NCBI GenBank assembly: GCA_030683705.1
Contig: JAUXPP010000114.1
Span: 42,532-106,531 of the forward strand
Source: Polaromonas sp.
GTDB taxonomy: Bacteria > Pseudomonadota > Gammaproteobacteria > Burkholderiales > Burkholderiaceae_C
DNA: 64,000 nt
Direction of reading: 5' to 3'
Shown: positions 36,238 to 45,358 of the stretch, one piece after another
How positions within the stretch are numbered: position 1 is the stretch's first letter
How the letters are laid out: every line of letters starts with the position of its first letter
Translations under genes and position numbers: made by a program
Notes under the pieces: model-generated
What the model was told of the DNA's origin: nothing
What the model saw: only the letters and a program-made list of their open reading frames with translations
Database searches by the model: none

Positions 36238-36336
36238 GGTGAGCCCTCTTTGATAAGTTATGAATGAAGAAAAAATTACGCTTGCACGCCTTGGCGCGCA
36301 AGTCAGTGTCCATCTGCGCGACTAAAGTTCCGCGCC

Positions 36337-37038
36337 TCAAGGCGCCAGATCGAACACCAGCACTTCCGCGTCCTTGCCGCCGGCAAGTTGCAGCCGCTCC
36401 TCGCCTTCGACCCTGGCGGCATCCCCTGCCGTCAGCGTCTGGCCGTTGACTTGCAATTCTCCGCGCACCAGTTGCACGTAGGCCTTGCGCCGCGGATCAA
36501 GCACCAGTTCGGCGCGCTCCTCGCCGTCGAACAGCCCGGCATACAGCCTGGCATCGGCGTGAATGGTGACCGAACCATCCGCGCCGTCATTCGACGCCAC
36601 CAGCCGCAGCTTGCCGCGTTTTTCGCCGGGTGCAAAGGTTTTCTGCTCGTAGCCAGGTGTGATACCCGTGACATTGGGTTCGATCCAGATCTGCAGAAAA
36701 TGCGTGGTGGCGTCCTGGGCGTGGTTGAACTCGCTGTGCTGGATGCCGCGGCCTGCGCTCATGCGCTGCACGTCGCCGGGCGGGATGGAGGCGCCATTGC
36801 CTATGCTGTCCTTGTGCCCGATCGCGCCGCTCATGACATAACTGATGATTTCCATGTCGCGGTGGCCGTGCGTGCCAAAACCGGTGCCCGGTGCGATCCG
36901 GTCTTCGTTGATCACGCGCAGGTTGCCGAAACCCATGTGCGCAGGATCGTAATAACCAGCAAAGGAAAACGAGTGGTACGACTTGAGCCAGCCGTGGTCG
37001 GCATAACCGCGCTCGGCAGATTTTCTCAGGGTGATCAT
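36337..37038 (-). CDS. Pirin family protein (second, YhhW-type)
   Basis: 233 aa, the short pirin type similar to E. coli YhhW. The metal-binding part has GTHGHRDMEIISYVMSGAIGHKDS and RMSAGRGIQHSEFN; HGHRDMEI is typical of this subgroup. YhhW has quercetin 2,3-dioxygenase activity in vitro. Divergent from the LysR regulator, which probably controls it. Confidence 0.92.
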   Translation of the reverse strand: MITLRKSAERGYADHGWLKSYHSFSFAGYYDPAHMGFGNLRVINEDRIAPGTGFGTHGHRDMEIISYVMSGAIGHKDSIGNGASIPPGDVQRMSAGRGIQHSEFNHAQDATTHFLQIWIEPNVTGITPGYEQKTFAPGEKRGKLRLVASNDGADGSVTIHADARLYAGLFDGEERAELVLDPRRKAYVQLVRGELQVNGQTLTAGDAARVEGEERLQLAGGKDAEVLVFDLAP

Positions 37039-37133
37039 GGGGCAGTCCTTTCAGGGAGGGAGGTGGTTTGTTCCCGGTGACTCCAATGTAGGTGCGTCCC
37101 GCCTGTTGATCCTTGTCGCTGTTTGATGGCATC

Positions 37134-37150
37134 ATTCAAATTATTTGAAT
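37134..37150. promoter_or_regulatory. Palindromic LysR-type operator between pirin and lysR genes
   Basis: ATTCAAA (37134-37140), TTA, TTTGAAT (37144-37150): a perfect inverted repeat containing T-N11-A (T at 37136, A at 37148), the core recognised by LysR-type regulators. It lies in the 140-base divergent gap, 30 bases before the likely lysR start. Confidence 0.75.
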
Positions 37151-37179
37151 TCAGCCACCCTCTACCGATTGCCCTGCCC

Positions 37180-38169
37180 ATGTCCAGTGTCCGCGATGTC
37201 CTGACTCCCGAAGCCCTTGGCCTGATCGCGGCCGTGCACCGCACCGGCAGCCTGGCCGCCGCGGCGCGCGAGCTCGGCGTGGTGCCCAGCGCGCTCACCT
37301 ACCGCGTGCGCCAGATGGAGGACGCGCTGGACGTGCTGCTGTTTGACCGCTCCTCGCGCCAGGCCCGGCTGACCGAAGCCGGCCACGAACTGCTGCGCGA
37401 AGGCAACCGCCTGCTGATCGAGCTCGACGCGGTAGCGCACCGCGTGCGCCGCGTCGCCACGGGCTGGGAGCCGCAACTGACGATCACGGCCGACGGTGTG
37501 ATTTCCAGCACCACGCTGTTTGAACTCTGCGAGGCCTTTTATGCGCTGGATCCGCCGACGCGGCTGCGCATCCGCTCCGAGACGCTGTCGGGCACCTGGG
37601 AAACCCTGGTTTCGGGCCAGGCCGACCTGGCGATCGGCTGCGTGGTGGAAGTCACCCAGTCACGCGGCATCCTGAACCGGTCCATGGGGCAACTGGCCTT
37701 TGTGTATGTCGTGGCACCCCACCACCCGCTGGCCGGTGTCGAGGGCAGCATCAGCGATGAGCTGCTGCAGCAGCACCGCGCCGTCGCCGTGGCCGACACC
37801 ACCTTGCGCGGCAGCGGAATGAGCATCGGACTGCTGGGTGGCCAGGATGTGCTGACTGTGCCGACCATGCAGCACAAGCTCGAGGCCCAGCTCCGCGGCA
37901 TGGGCTGCGGCTTTTTGCCCGAGTGCCTGGCCCGGCCCTACATTGCGGCCGGACGGCTGGTGGTCAAGGCGGTTGACCGGCCGCGCAGCCCGGTGGCCAT
38001 GAGTTACGCCTGGCGCGGCGCCACGGCCGCAGCCGTCAAAAAAAGCGGAAAGACTGCGACCACGACCGCCTCGCCGGGCACGCCGGGCCGCGCCCTGAGC
38101 TGGTGGCTGGAGCAGCTCGCCAGCCCGCTGACGCAACTGGCATTGCTGGAGCCTCACCACAGCGTGTAG
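37180..38169 (+). CDS. LysR family transcriptional regulator
   Basis: 329 aa. An N-terminal winged helix (LGLIAAVHRTGSLAAAARELGVVPSALTYRVRQMEDAL) and a C-terminal effector domain (LTITADGVISSTTLFELCEAFY). The ATG at 37180 (MSSVRDVL) gives the normal LysR N-terminus; an ATG at 37123 would read through the operator. It should regulate the divergent pirin-doxX unit. The effector is unknown. Confidence 0.92.
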   Translation: MSSVRDVLTPEALGLIAAVHRTGSLAAAARELGVVPSALTYRVRQMEDALDVLLFDRSSRQARLTEAGHELLREGNRLLIELDAVAHRVRRVATGWEPQLTITADGVISSTTLFELCEAFYALDPPTRLRIRSETLSGTWETLVSGQADLAIGCVVEVTQSRGILNRSMGQLAFVYVVAPHHPLAGVEGSISDELLQQHRAVAVADTTLRGSGMSIGLLGGQDVLTVPTMQHKLEAQLRGMGCGFLPECLARPYIAAGRLVVKAVDRPRSPVAMSYAWRGATAAAVKKSGKTATTTASPGTPGRALSWWLEQLASPLTQLALLEPHHSV

Positions 38170-38178
38170 AGTGCAGCC

Positions 38179-39273
38179 ATGACAGCAAAAACAAAACCCG
38201 GCAAAAAACCCTCCAAACCTCCCGCGGCTTCGGCCGCCCCCCGGCACTATGCCGTGGTGGGCGCCGGCATTGCAGGCATCAGTTGCGCCCGCACGCTGAT
38301 GCAGGCCGGCCACCGGGTCACGGTGTTTGAAAAAAGCCGCAGCCCCGGCGGCCGCATGGCAACACGTCACACCGAGTTCGGCGATTTCGACCACGGCACG
38401 CAGTATTTCACCGTGCGCGATGCACGTTTCGAGAAAGCCCTGGCCACCAGCGCCGGCCTGGTGCGCCCCTGGAGCGCCAACACCGTGCGTATTCTGGACG
38501 AGGCCGGCCGCGTCGTGGCTTCCTCGCTGCCACCCAAGGAAGCCCACTGGGTACCAACGCCGGGCATGAACGCACTGGTCAAACAGTGGGCCCAGCCGCT
38601 GGCGGCCGCCAATGCGCTGGTACTGGAAACCCAGGTGATCCGCATTGAAGCGGACAAGCTGCACCCGGAGCGCTGGCAACTGCAGACCGAAGGCCCGGGC
38701 GCGAGCAGCCTGGTCTATTCAGGCTTTGATGCGGTGATCCTCGCCCTGCCTTCACCGCAGGCCCATGCGCTGCTGTTGAGCTCGCAACAGGGCAAGGCCC
38801 TGATGCCGGCGCTGGCTGGCGTCACCATCGCCCCCTGCTGGACCCTGATGCTGGCCTTTCCGCAGGCGCTGCAACCGACCCTGCCCCACCTGGGCCCACA
38901 GTGGAACGCGGCGCGCAGCACGCACCACCGCATTGCCTGGCTGGCGCGCGAATCGTCCAAGCCCGGCCGCAGCGCGATCGAGCGCTGGACCGTTCAGGCC
39001 AGCCCCGAATGGTCGGAACGCCACCTCGAGGACGACGACGAACGTGTCAAGGCCAAATTGCTCAAGGCCTTCACCGAAGTCACCGGCATACGCGCCCAGC
39101 CGCCGCATGCCGCCGTGCACCGCTGGCGCTACGCCCAGACCACCGAGGTGCTGGGCAAGCCCTTTTTGTGGGACGCCAAATCGCGCATCGGCGCCTGCGG
39201 CGACTGGTGCACCGGCCACCGCGTTGAAGACGGTTTCCTGTCCGGACTGGAAATGGCTCTGGCGGTCTGTTAG
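38179..39273 (+). CDS. NAD(P)/FAD-dependent amine-oxidase-like protein (renalase-like)
   Basis: 364 aa. A short Lys/Pro-rich leader, then a Rossmann FAD motif VVGAGIAGISCARTLMQAG and EKSRSPGGRMATR, the pattern of renalase-like flavoproteins. The C-terminal ACGDWCTGHRVEDGFLSGLEMA is the second FAD-binding block. The substrate is unknown. It starts nine bases after the LysR gene, so may be co-transcribed. Confidence 0.85.
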   Translation: MTAKTKPGKKPSKPPAASAAPRHYAVVGAGIAGISCARTLMQAGHRVTVFEKSRSPGGRMATRHTEFGDFDHGTQYFTVRDARFEKALATSAGLVRPWSANTVRILDEAGRVVASSLPPKEAHWVPTPGMNALVKQWAQPLAAANALVLETQVIRIEADKLHPERWQLQTEGPGASSLVYSGFDAVILALPSPQAHALLLSSQQGKALMPALAGVTIAPCWTLMLAFPQALQPTLPHLGPQWNAARSTHHRIAWLARESSKPGRSAIERWTVQASPEWSERHLEDDDERVKAKLLKAFTEVTGIRAQPPHAAVHRWRYAQTTEVLGKPFLWDAKSRIGACGDWCTGHRVEDGFLSGLEMALAVC

Positions 39274-39318
39274 CCAAAGCCGGTTCTGCGGCCCCTGCTT
39301 GAAGGGTAAATCCCGCAC

Positions 39319-40299
39319 ATGCCCACCTTGACCAGCGGTGTCCCGGTTTCCTACATCGGGCGTTTCGCGCCCTCACCCACCGGGCCGCTGCATGCCGGCT
39401 CGCTGGTCGCGGCACTGGCGAGCTGGCTGGATGCGCGGGCCCACGGCGGCCAGTGGCTGGTGCGTATCGAGGATATCGACACGCCACGCTGCGTTCCGGG
39501 CGCCGATACGCTGATCCTGCAGCAGCTGGCGGCCTGCGGCCTGCTGCCTGACGCACCGCCCTGGTACCAGTCGCAGCGCAGCACGACTTACCAGGCCGCC
39601 CTCGATGGGCTGATCACGCGGCAACTGGCCTACCCCTGCGGCTGCACGCGGCAGGACATCGCACAGGCACTGGCCCGCGCCGGACAGGCCAAACCCCGCC
39701 ACGGCGAGCTGGTCTACCCCGGCACCTGCCGCCACGGACTGCAGGGCCGCCCGGCGCGCGCCTGGCGTTTCCTGACCCAGAATACTGGACAAAATCAACC
39801 CGCAGCCCTTGTGCAGCAAGCGCAAGCAGCTACTGATTTAATAGCAATCGAAAACACCGGATGGACAGACCGGCGGCTCGGACGGCAGCAACAGGACGTC
39901 GCCCAGGCCGTGGGCGACTTCGTGCTCAAGCGTGCCGATGGCCTCTGGGCCTACCAGCTCGCCGTGGTGGTGGACGATGGCGCCCAGGGCATCACCGACA
40001 TCGTGCGCGGCGAGGACCTGGCTGACAACACCGCCAGGCAAATCCTGCTGCAGCGCGCGCTGGGCTTGCCCACACCCCGCTACCTGCATGTGCCGCTGGT
40101 ACGGGGCGCGGACGGCGAAAAGCTGTCCAAACAGAACGGCGCGCAGGCGCTGGACGCGAGTGCGCCGCTGGCCAGCCTGAACAGCGCTGCCCAGGTGCTG
40201 GGCCTGCAGCCGTCCCCTGCCGGCGGCGTGGCCGACTGGCTGGCACAAGCCGTGCGGCAGTGGGCGGGCCTGTATGCGCCCGTAAAATCAGTCCCGTGA
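39319..40299 (+). CDS. gluQ: Glutamyl-Q tRNA(Asp) synthetase
   Basis: 326 aa. A GluRS catalytic-domain paralogue: [15 protein letters not shown] (HIGH region), zinc-site cysteines CGCTRQD and GTCRHG, and EKLSKQNG in place of KMSKS. It glutamylates queuosine at position 34 of tRNA(Asp). The middle carries an insertion ([20 protein letters not shown]) that is the translated interspersed repeat at 39791-39846, between two conserved blocks. Confidence 0.94.
   Translation: MPTLTSGVPVSYIGRFAPSPTGPLHAGSLVAALASWLDARAHGGQWLVRIEDIDTPRCVPGADTLILQQLAACGLLPDAPPWYQSQRSTTYQAALDGLITRQLAYPCGCTRQDIAQALARAGQAKPRHGELVYPGTCRHGLQGRPARAWRFLTQNTGQNQPAALVQQAQAATDLIAIENTGWTDRRLGRQQQDVAQAVGDFVLKRADGLWAYQLAVVVDDGAQGITDIVRGEDLADNTARQILLQRALGLPTPRYLHVPLVRGADGEKLSKQNGAQALDASAPLASLNSAAQVLGLQPSPAGGVADWLAQAVRQWAGLYAPVKSVP
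39791..39846 (+). repeat. Interspersed ~55-bp repeat, in-frame copy inside gluQ
   Basis: The reverse complement begins TGCTATTAAATCAGTAGCTGC, continues TTGCGCTTGCTG and ends AAGGGCTGCGGGTTGATTTT. It adds about 19 codons to the middle of the synthetase without breaking the frame. Confidence 0.8.
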
Positions 40300-41027
40300 C
40301 TGAAACAACTCCCCCCGGCGACGCTCTTCCCCCTGCGACGGACGTCGCCCACCACCGCAGCATCCGCAGCTTTGTGCGCCGCACCGGCCGCACCACGCTG
40401 GGCCAGGCCCGGGCCTTCGAGGACGTGGGCCCGGCCTACCTGCTGCCGTATGCGGCTGGGCCCATGGACCTTGCGGCGGTGTATGGGCGCGCGGCGCCGA
40501 CCATCCTCGAAATCGGTTTCGGCATGGGCGAAGCCACGGCACACATCGCCGCGCTGATGCCGGAAAAAAACTTTCTCTGCTGCGAGGTGCACACACCGGG
40601 CGTGGGTGCATTGCTCAAACGCATCAGCGAGCAGGGCCTGACCAACATCCGCATCGTCCAGCACGACGCCGTGGAAGTGCTGCAGCACATGCTGGCACCC
40701 GGCAGCCTGGACGGGGTGCACATCTTTTTCCCCGATCCCTGGCACAAGAAAAAACACAACAAGCGCCGGCTGATCCAGCCGCCGCTGATTGCGCAACTGG
40801 TGACACGGATCAAGCCCGGCGGCTACCTGCACTGCGCCACCGACTGGCAGCCGTATGCCGAGCAGATTCTCGAGGTGCTGGCGGCCGAACCCTTGCTCAA
40901 AAACACCGCCGGCAGCAGCGACGGCGGCTACGCGCCCAAGCCGCATTACCGGCCGCTGACCAAGTTTGAAAACCGCGGCATCAAGCTCGGGCACGGCGTC
41001 TGGGATTTGGTGTTCGAGCGCATGTGA
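40296..41027 (+). CDS. trmB: tRNA (guanine-N7)-methyltransferase
   Basis: 243 aa. SAM site [15 protein letters not shown] and the family motif [16 protein letters not shown]. It makes m7G46 in tRNA. The GTG at 40296 overlaps the gluQ stop (GTGA), preferred over a GTG at 40260. Confidence 0.95.
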   Translation: MTETTPPGDALPPATDVAHHRSIRSFVRRTGRTTLGQARAFEDVGPAYLLPYAAGPMDLAAVYGRAAPTILEIGFGMGEATAHIAALMPEKNFLCCEVHTPGVGALLKRISEQGLTNIRIVQHDAVEVLQHMLAPGSLDGVHIFFPDPWHKKKHNKRRLIQPPLIAQLVTRIKPGGYLHCATDWQPYAEQILEVLAAEPLLKNTAGSSDGGYAPKPHYRPLTKFENRGIKLGHGVWDLVFERM

Positions 41028-41947
41028 AAAAACAGCGCATCGCGCTCGGCGGCTTGCCCACGCTGGAGGGTGTGAGCCCGAGCTGCGTCAGCCTTCCCGG
41101 CGGCGACTGGGAGACTTTTACCGATTTCCTGGTCCAGCGTTTCCCGGACATTTCGCGCGAGGTCTGGCTGCAGCGCATGGCGGCCGGCGCGGTGATGGAC
41201 GAATTCGGTGAGGCCGTCACGCCAGAGCGCCCCTACCGCGGCCACCTGCGGCTGTACTACTACCGCGCGCTGCCGCCTGAAACCCGCATCCCCTTCGACG
41301 AAGAACTGCTGTTCCAGGACGCGCACCTGGTGGTGGTCGACAAGCCGCACTTTTTACCGGTCACGCCCTCAGGCTCCTACCTGCAGGAGACCCTGCTGGT
41401 GCGCCTGAAAAACCGTCTCGGCCTGGACGGGCTGAGCCCGATCCACCGCATCGACCGCGAGACCGCCGGCATCGTGCTGTTCTCCGTCAAGCCGCAGGAA
41501 CGCGCCGCCTACCAGGACCTGTTCCGGCAGCGGACGGTCGACAAGGTCTATGAGGCGATTGCCCCCTGGCGTGCCGACATGCCGTTTCCGCAAGTTCGTC
41601 GCAGCCGCATCGTCGAAGGCCAGCCGTTTTTTCGCCAGGCCGAGGTGGACGGGCCGCCCAACAGTGAAACCGTCATCGAACTGCTGGAAACCCGCGGGCT
41701 GCTGGCGCGTTACCGCCTGCGCCCGGTCACCGGCAAAAAACACCAGTTGCGTGTGCACATGGATGCGCTGGGCCTGCCCATCGTGAACGACCGCGTCTAC
41801 CCGCCGCTGGACCCGACGCCCGAGGACGATTACAACTTCCCGCTGCAACTGCTGGCGCAGACGATCAGCTTCGATGACCCCTTCACCGGCGAGCGCCGTC
41901 AGTTCGGCAGCAAGCGGCGGCTGGAGTTTCCGCAAGCCGGTCGCTGA
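41024..41947 (+). CDS. RluA-family RNA pseudouridine synthase
   Basis: 307 aa. The catalytic Asp is in [14 protein letters not shown], with [16 protein letters not shown] and [16 protein letters not shown] also typical of the RluA/RluC/TruC group. The rRNA or tRNA target cannot be told from sequence. GTG start overlapping the trmB stop. Confidence 0.9.
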   Translation: MKKQRIALGGLPTLEGVSPSCVSLPGGDWETFTDFLVQRFPDISREVWLQRMAAGAVMDEFGEAVTPERPYRGHLRLYYYRALPPETRIPFDEELLFQDAHLVVVDKPHFLPVTPSGSYLQETLLVRLKNRLGLDGLSPIHRIDRETAGIVLFSVKPQERAAYQDLFRQRTVDKVYEAIAPWRADMPFPQVRRSRIVEGQPFFRQAEVDGPPNSETVIELLETRGLLARYRLRPVTGKKHQLRVHMDALGLPIVNDRVYPPLDPTPEDDYNFPLQLLAQTISFDDPFTGERRQFGSKRRLEFPQAGR

Positions 41948-41979
41948 CTGTCCGGCAGAAGCCGTGTTTCATTGAACAA

Positions 41980-42008
41980 AAAAAATGCGCCTCCAGGGCG
42001 CATTTTTT
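41980..42008. terminator. Bidirectional terminator between convergent genes
   Basis: A 12-bp stem AAAAAATGCGCC (41980-41991) and GGCGCATTTTTT (41997-42008) with loop TCCAG. A/T tracts on both sides let it work in both directions. Confidence 0.93.
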
Positions 42009-42022
42009 GACCGTTCAAACCC

Positions 42023-43132
42023 TCAAGCCTTGATCTCTTTGGCCGTGATCTGGTACTTGAAGTCGTCCGGCGAATAGGAATCGAAGCGGCCGCCGGCATT
42101 TTCGGCCACCGGGTACATGAAGAAACCCAGCTTTTCGAGTTGGGAGTTCGGCAGCGCGATGTCGTGCGCGGTGTTGTAGGCCATCCAGTTGCCTTCCCAG
42201 CCGCCGAACAAGGCCTTGTTCACCGGTGCAACCACCGGGTCGGTGGTGTTCTTGATCCAGCTCGCGGTTTCCAGACGCATCACCTTGGCCACGTCGGCCG
42301 GATCCATCGCCACCCAGCCGTAGCCCTTGAGGAAAACTTCCGAGCGGCAGTGCTGCGCGCCCTTGAGGCTGGCCGGGTTGCCGCTGAGCTCCTTGTAACC
42401 GAAGGCCGAAGGCACGAGGCGGATGCCGTAGACATCGCGCGCCGGAATGCCGACCGAGCGGCACAGGCCGACAAACAGCGCATTCAGGTCGGCGCATTTG
42501 CCGCCCAGGTTGCCGGTTTCCAGCATGGTCTTGATGTCGCCTTCGCCGCAGCCACGCACCTTGGGGTCGCGGTAGGTGTTGGCCACAATCCAGTCGTAGA
42601 TCTTCCGGGTTTTTTCAACGTCCGTCCGGGCGCCGGCGATGGCTTTTTGTGCGGTCTCGCGCACGATGCCGTCGGTGGGCAAAAACTTCGTCGGCCGCGT
42701 GAAGTGGCGCAGCGTGTCGGCGTCTTCACGCGTCGCGACTTTCTGCGACCAGTCGATGGCACGGCCCTGGGTCTGCACCCGGCTGCTCAGCTCGACAAAA
42801 GGCTGGGCGAGGCCGGCCGGAAATTCCGCATAAAGCATCTTCGCGCCGTCCACGCCGTCGTCCATCAGGTCGGTCGCGCCGTTGCTTGAAAAGCTGTTGC
42901 CCTGCGAACGCTGGTAGTCGCTGTTGACCGAGGGAATCGGCAGCCAGACTTTGGTCACGCCCTGGGGCTTGAGGATGTCCACGCGGGTGGTGACCTCGAA
43001 GCTGCGCCAGGCACCGCTTTGCGGCGCAAAGTGGCTGCGCGCCGGCGCCTGCGCGAAGTTGACAGCGGGGAAGGCGCTCGCCAGGGCGGCGGCAGCGGTA
43101 TGTTTGAGAAAAGTGCGGCGTACGGTGGTCAT
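42023..43132 (-). CDS. Secreted transglutaminase-like cysteine peptidase fold protein
   Basis: 369 aa. A Tat-like signal (VRRTFLKHTAAAALASAFPAVNFAQA), then a transglutaminase-like domain: the catalytic Cys is in LGGKCADLNALFVGLCRSVGIPAR, the His in AQHCRSEVFL, and the Asp in GWVAMDPAD. Such proteins in bacteria are more often proteases or peptidases than cross-linkers. The ATG at 43132 follows GGAG. Divergent from the Tgl-like gene. Confidence 0.88.
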   Translation of the reverse strand: MTTVRRTFLKHTAAAALASAFPAVNFAQAPARSHFAPQSGAWRSFEVTTRVDILKPQGVTKVWLPIPSVNSDYQRSQGNSFSSNGATDLMDDGVDGAKMLYAEFPAGLAQPFVELSSRVQTQGRAIDWSQKVATREDADTLRHFTRPTKFLPTDGIVRETAQKAIAGARTDVEKTRKIYDWIVANTYRDPKVRGCGEGDIKTMLETGNLGGKCADLNALFVGLCRSVGIPARDVYGIRLVPSAFGYKELSGNPASLKGAQHCRSEVFLKGYGWVAMDPADVAKVMRLETASWIKNTTDPVVAPVNKALFGGWEGNWMAYNTAHDIALPNSQLEKLGFFMYPVAENAGGRFDSYSPDDFKYQITAKEIKA

Positions 43133-43404
43133 GAAAGGATCTCCGGGAGGTGGTGGGGCCGACGTGACCGGGCATGTGAAGGTGCGCCGGGATGTCGATA
43201 CTGCGCAGGAACAATCCCTGGCTGCGCCCAATTATCGCCGCAATGACCCGGCGAGCGCAGGGCCAGGGCCCACTGCGCTGGTGCCTCCCCTCGGGGTTAG
43301 CCCCTAGACAAAACACCTGGGGTATATTGACCGGCGAGGAGGCAGGAGGGGCTGCCGCAGACCTTGCAAACAACGGAAAAAATCGGCCGGAGGAGATGGG
43401 GCGC
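43133..43404. other. Divergent intergenic region between the two transglutaminase-type genes
   Basis: About 270 bases hold both promoters. GGAGGAG at 43389-43395 is the ribosome binding site of the right-hand gene. I see no clear operator. Confidence 0.4.
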
Positions 43405-44550
43405 ATGAAGCAATCGGGCACACCAGCCGGGCCGGCAGGCGGCATCGTGCTGCGGCAGACGGCAGGCAGCAGCGCTGCGCAGGCGCTGCAGACCGTGCTG
43501 GCTCGCCTCGATGCTCGGGAACTCGCATCATCGGTGGTCGTCAGCGAAGGTGCGGATGCAGCGGGAAGGGTGCTGCGCTTCAGCCTGGCCGCGGACCGCG
43601 CCGCCGACTGGGCACCCGGCCACGACACATTGGCGCTGTGCCGCAAGCTGCACCTCGACCCTGCACAAAACCCGGCCGACCTGGTCCGTGAAATCGTGCT
43701 GGCGCTGCTGGTGGCGCCGGTTGAAACTGCATTTCCGAGCCTGGACGAGCTGGTGTCCGCGGTGCACATCCGGCGCAACATCGTGCAGGCGGCGCGCAAG
43801 ACCACCCTGTCCTTCCACACCAGCCAGGCGGAGCGGCCCGCCGACTGCTGGACTTACAAAAAGGATTGCGGCTTTGTCATCCTGCCCGGCGTCTCGCTGA
43901 CGGCGGCACTGGCCAAAGCCACGCAACCCGAGGTGTCGGGCACGCTGTATGCCTTCTCCTGTTACCGCGCCACCGAATACGTGATGCTGCTGGGCATTGC
44001 CGAGGAACTCGCCCACTGCAACCCGGCGCTTTATCACCAGCTCGAGGCCTTATGGACCCGGCGCCCCATCATGTCGGGGGAATTCCACGAGGTCTTCCTG
44101 CGCGAGCAAGGCAGCATGGAGATGCCCCTGCCCCCTCACTATTTCGTGCCGGGCGACCGGGTCTGGTTTCGCAACCCAGACGAAGCCTCGGCCGAGGCCT
44201 CGGGTTATGAGGGCTCCTGGGTGATTTACCTGGGCGAGGGCCTGTTTACCAACTTCTGGAAACAGGACCAGCCCTACACCCTGGCCGACAAGTGCCTGGA
44301 AATTTTCCACTGGCGCCACGCCACCTACCTCGACGCGGGCGGCGATGCGCGCATGGATGAAGCCCGGGTTGAAACGCTGGTGGCCGCGACCTCGCTGGAT
44401 GCGGCGGAAAGCGGGCGCATCCAGGCGCGGATGCAGCGCTACCGCGAAGCACGCGGCGTGTATCGGGACGGCGGCTGCCTGGACACCACACGCGAGTTTG
44501 CACGCTGGGTACACCCCGGAACCACGGACATCAAGCTTCCCCCCCAATAA
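43405..44550 (+). CDS. Protein-glutamine gamma-glutamyltransferase (Bacillus Tgl-like)
   Basis: 381 aa. The second half resembles Bacillus Tgl spore-coat transglutaminase: GTLYAFSCYRATEYVML around a candidate catalytic Cys (Bacillus has YAFECATA), and VPGDRVWFRNPDEASAEA...GSWVIYLGEGLF (Bacillus LPGDVVYFKNPD...ENVVVLGDGMYYG). The first ~160 residues have no recognised domain. The His of Bacillus Tgl is not obvious at the expected place, so activity is uncertain. The ATG at 43405 follows GGAGGAG by nine bases. No signal peptide is visible. The family assignment is from remembered motifs. Confidence 0.6.
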   Translation: MKQSGTPAGPAGGIVLRQTAGSSAAQALQTVLARLDARELASSVVVSEGADAAGRVLRFSLAADRAADWAPGHDTLALCRKLHLDPAQNPADLVREIVLALLVAPVETAFPSLDELVSAVHIRRNIVQAARKTTLSFHTSQAERPADCWTYKKDCGFVILPGVSLTAALAKATQPEVSGTLYAFSCYRATEYVMLLGIAEELAHCNPALYHQLEALWTRRPIMSGEFHEVFLREQGSMEMPLPPHYFVPGDRVWFRNPDEASAEASGYEGSWVIYLGEGLFTNFWKQDQPYTLADKCLEIFHWRHATYLDAGGDARMDEARVETLVAATSLDAAESGRIQARMQRYREARGVYRDGGCLDTTREFARWVHPGTTDIKLPPQ

Positions 44551-44584
44551 GGCCCCCACGTTCGCTCACTTCGTGTAGCTCTCT

Positions 44585-44607
44585 GCCCCCCGAAGGGGCG
44601 CATTTTT
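44585..44607 (+). terminator. Terminator-like hairpin after the Tgl-like gene
   Basis: GCCCC (44585-44589) pairs with GGGGC (44595-44599), followed by GCATTTTT. The surrounding stretch (44550-44640, CACGTTCGCTCACTTCGTG and so on) resembles a gene-end sequence common in this family. Confidence 0.6.
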
Positions 44608-44646
44608 CCTTGGGGCGGCCCAGCGGAAAAACAGCCCCGCACTTGC

Positions 44647-45198
44647 TCAACTTTTCAGCAGCACGTCAATCATCCGGGCGGCGGGCGCGCCGGTCCAGTC
44701 CAGCTCGCCCTGCACCCGCTGGCGCGCGCGGCCCTGACGGTCGATCAGCACCGTGGTCGGGAACACCTTGACGCCCCAGGCCCTGGCCGTCTGCCCCTGG
44801 GGATCGAGAAGCACCGGCAGGCTCAGGCCGGTGGTTGCCGCGAACTGGATCGCGCGGTTCGGGTGTTCCTTGAAGTTGAGCGCCAGCACCAGCAACTTGT
44901 CGGGGCCATACAGGTCGGCGACCTGCTGCAGCGTCGGCATTTCGGCGCGGCAGGGCTCGCACCAGCTGGCCCAGAAGTTGATCAGCACGGCGCGGCCCTT
45001 GAGCGCGTCCAGTTGCCAGGTTTTACCGCTGGTGTCCAGCGCCTGCAAAGGCGGCGTCGACCCCTGCCAGGCAGACACCGTGTAAGCCAGCTCCGGCGCT
45101 GCCTGCACCGGGCGTCCCGTCAGACTGGCGCCGGTCGCCAGCAGGGCAGCCTGCAGCAGCCGGCGCCGCGTGTGAATCGAATGCAAGAACAGGTCCAT
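44647..45198 (-). CDS. TlpA-like thioredoxin family protein
   Basis: 183 aa. A twin-arginine-like signal (RRRLLQAALLATGASL), then a thioredoxin fold with WASWCEPCRAEMPTL and the cis-Pro motif VFPTTVLID. Predicted periplasmic thiol reductant. The ATG at 45198 is chosen. Divergent from egtD. Confidence 0.9.
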   Translation of the reverse strand: MDLFLHSIHTRRRLLQAALLATGASLTGRPVQAAPELAYTVSAWQGSTPPLQALDTSGKTWQLDALKGRAVLINFWASWCEPCRAEMPTLQQVADLYGPDKLLVLALNFKEHPNRAIQFAATTGLSLPVLLDPQGQTARAWGVKVFPTTVLIDRQGRARQRVQGELDWTGAPAARMIDVLLKS

Positions 45199-45358
45199 GG
45201 GTGCGGCCAAGCTTAGCAGGCAGCGCTTCACCGCAGAAGGCGCAGGTCTTTGCCCGCTGACCGCGCTAAAACACGTTTTTTTCCAAAGCGAAACAGTCCT
45301 ACACACGCCGAAAGCCGGTTTCTTTTACAGTGTGTCCATTCCCTTTGAAGAATTCATT

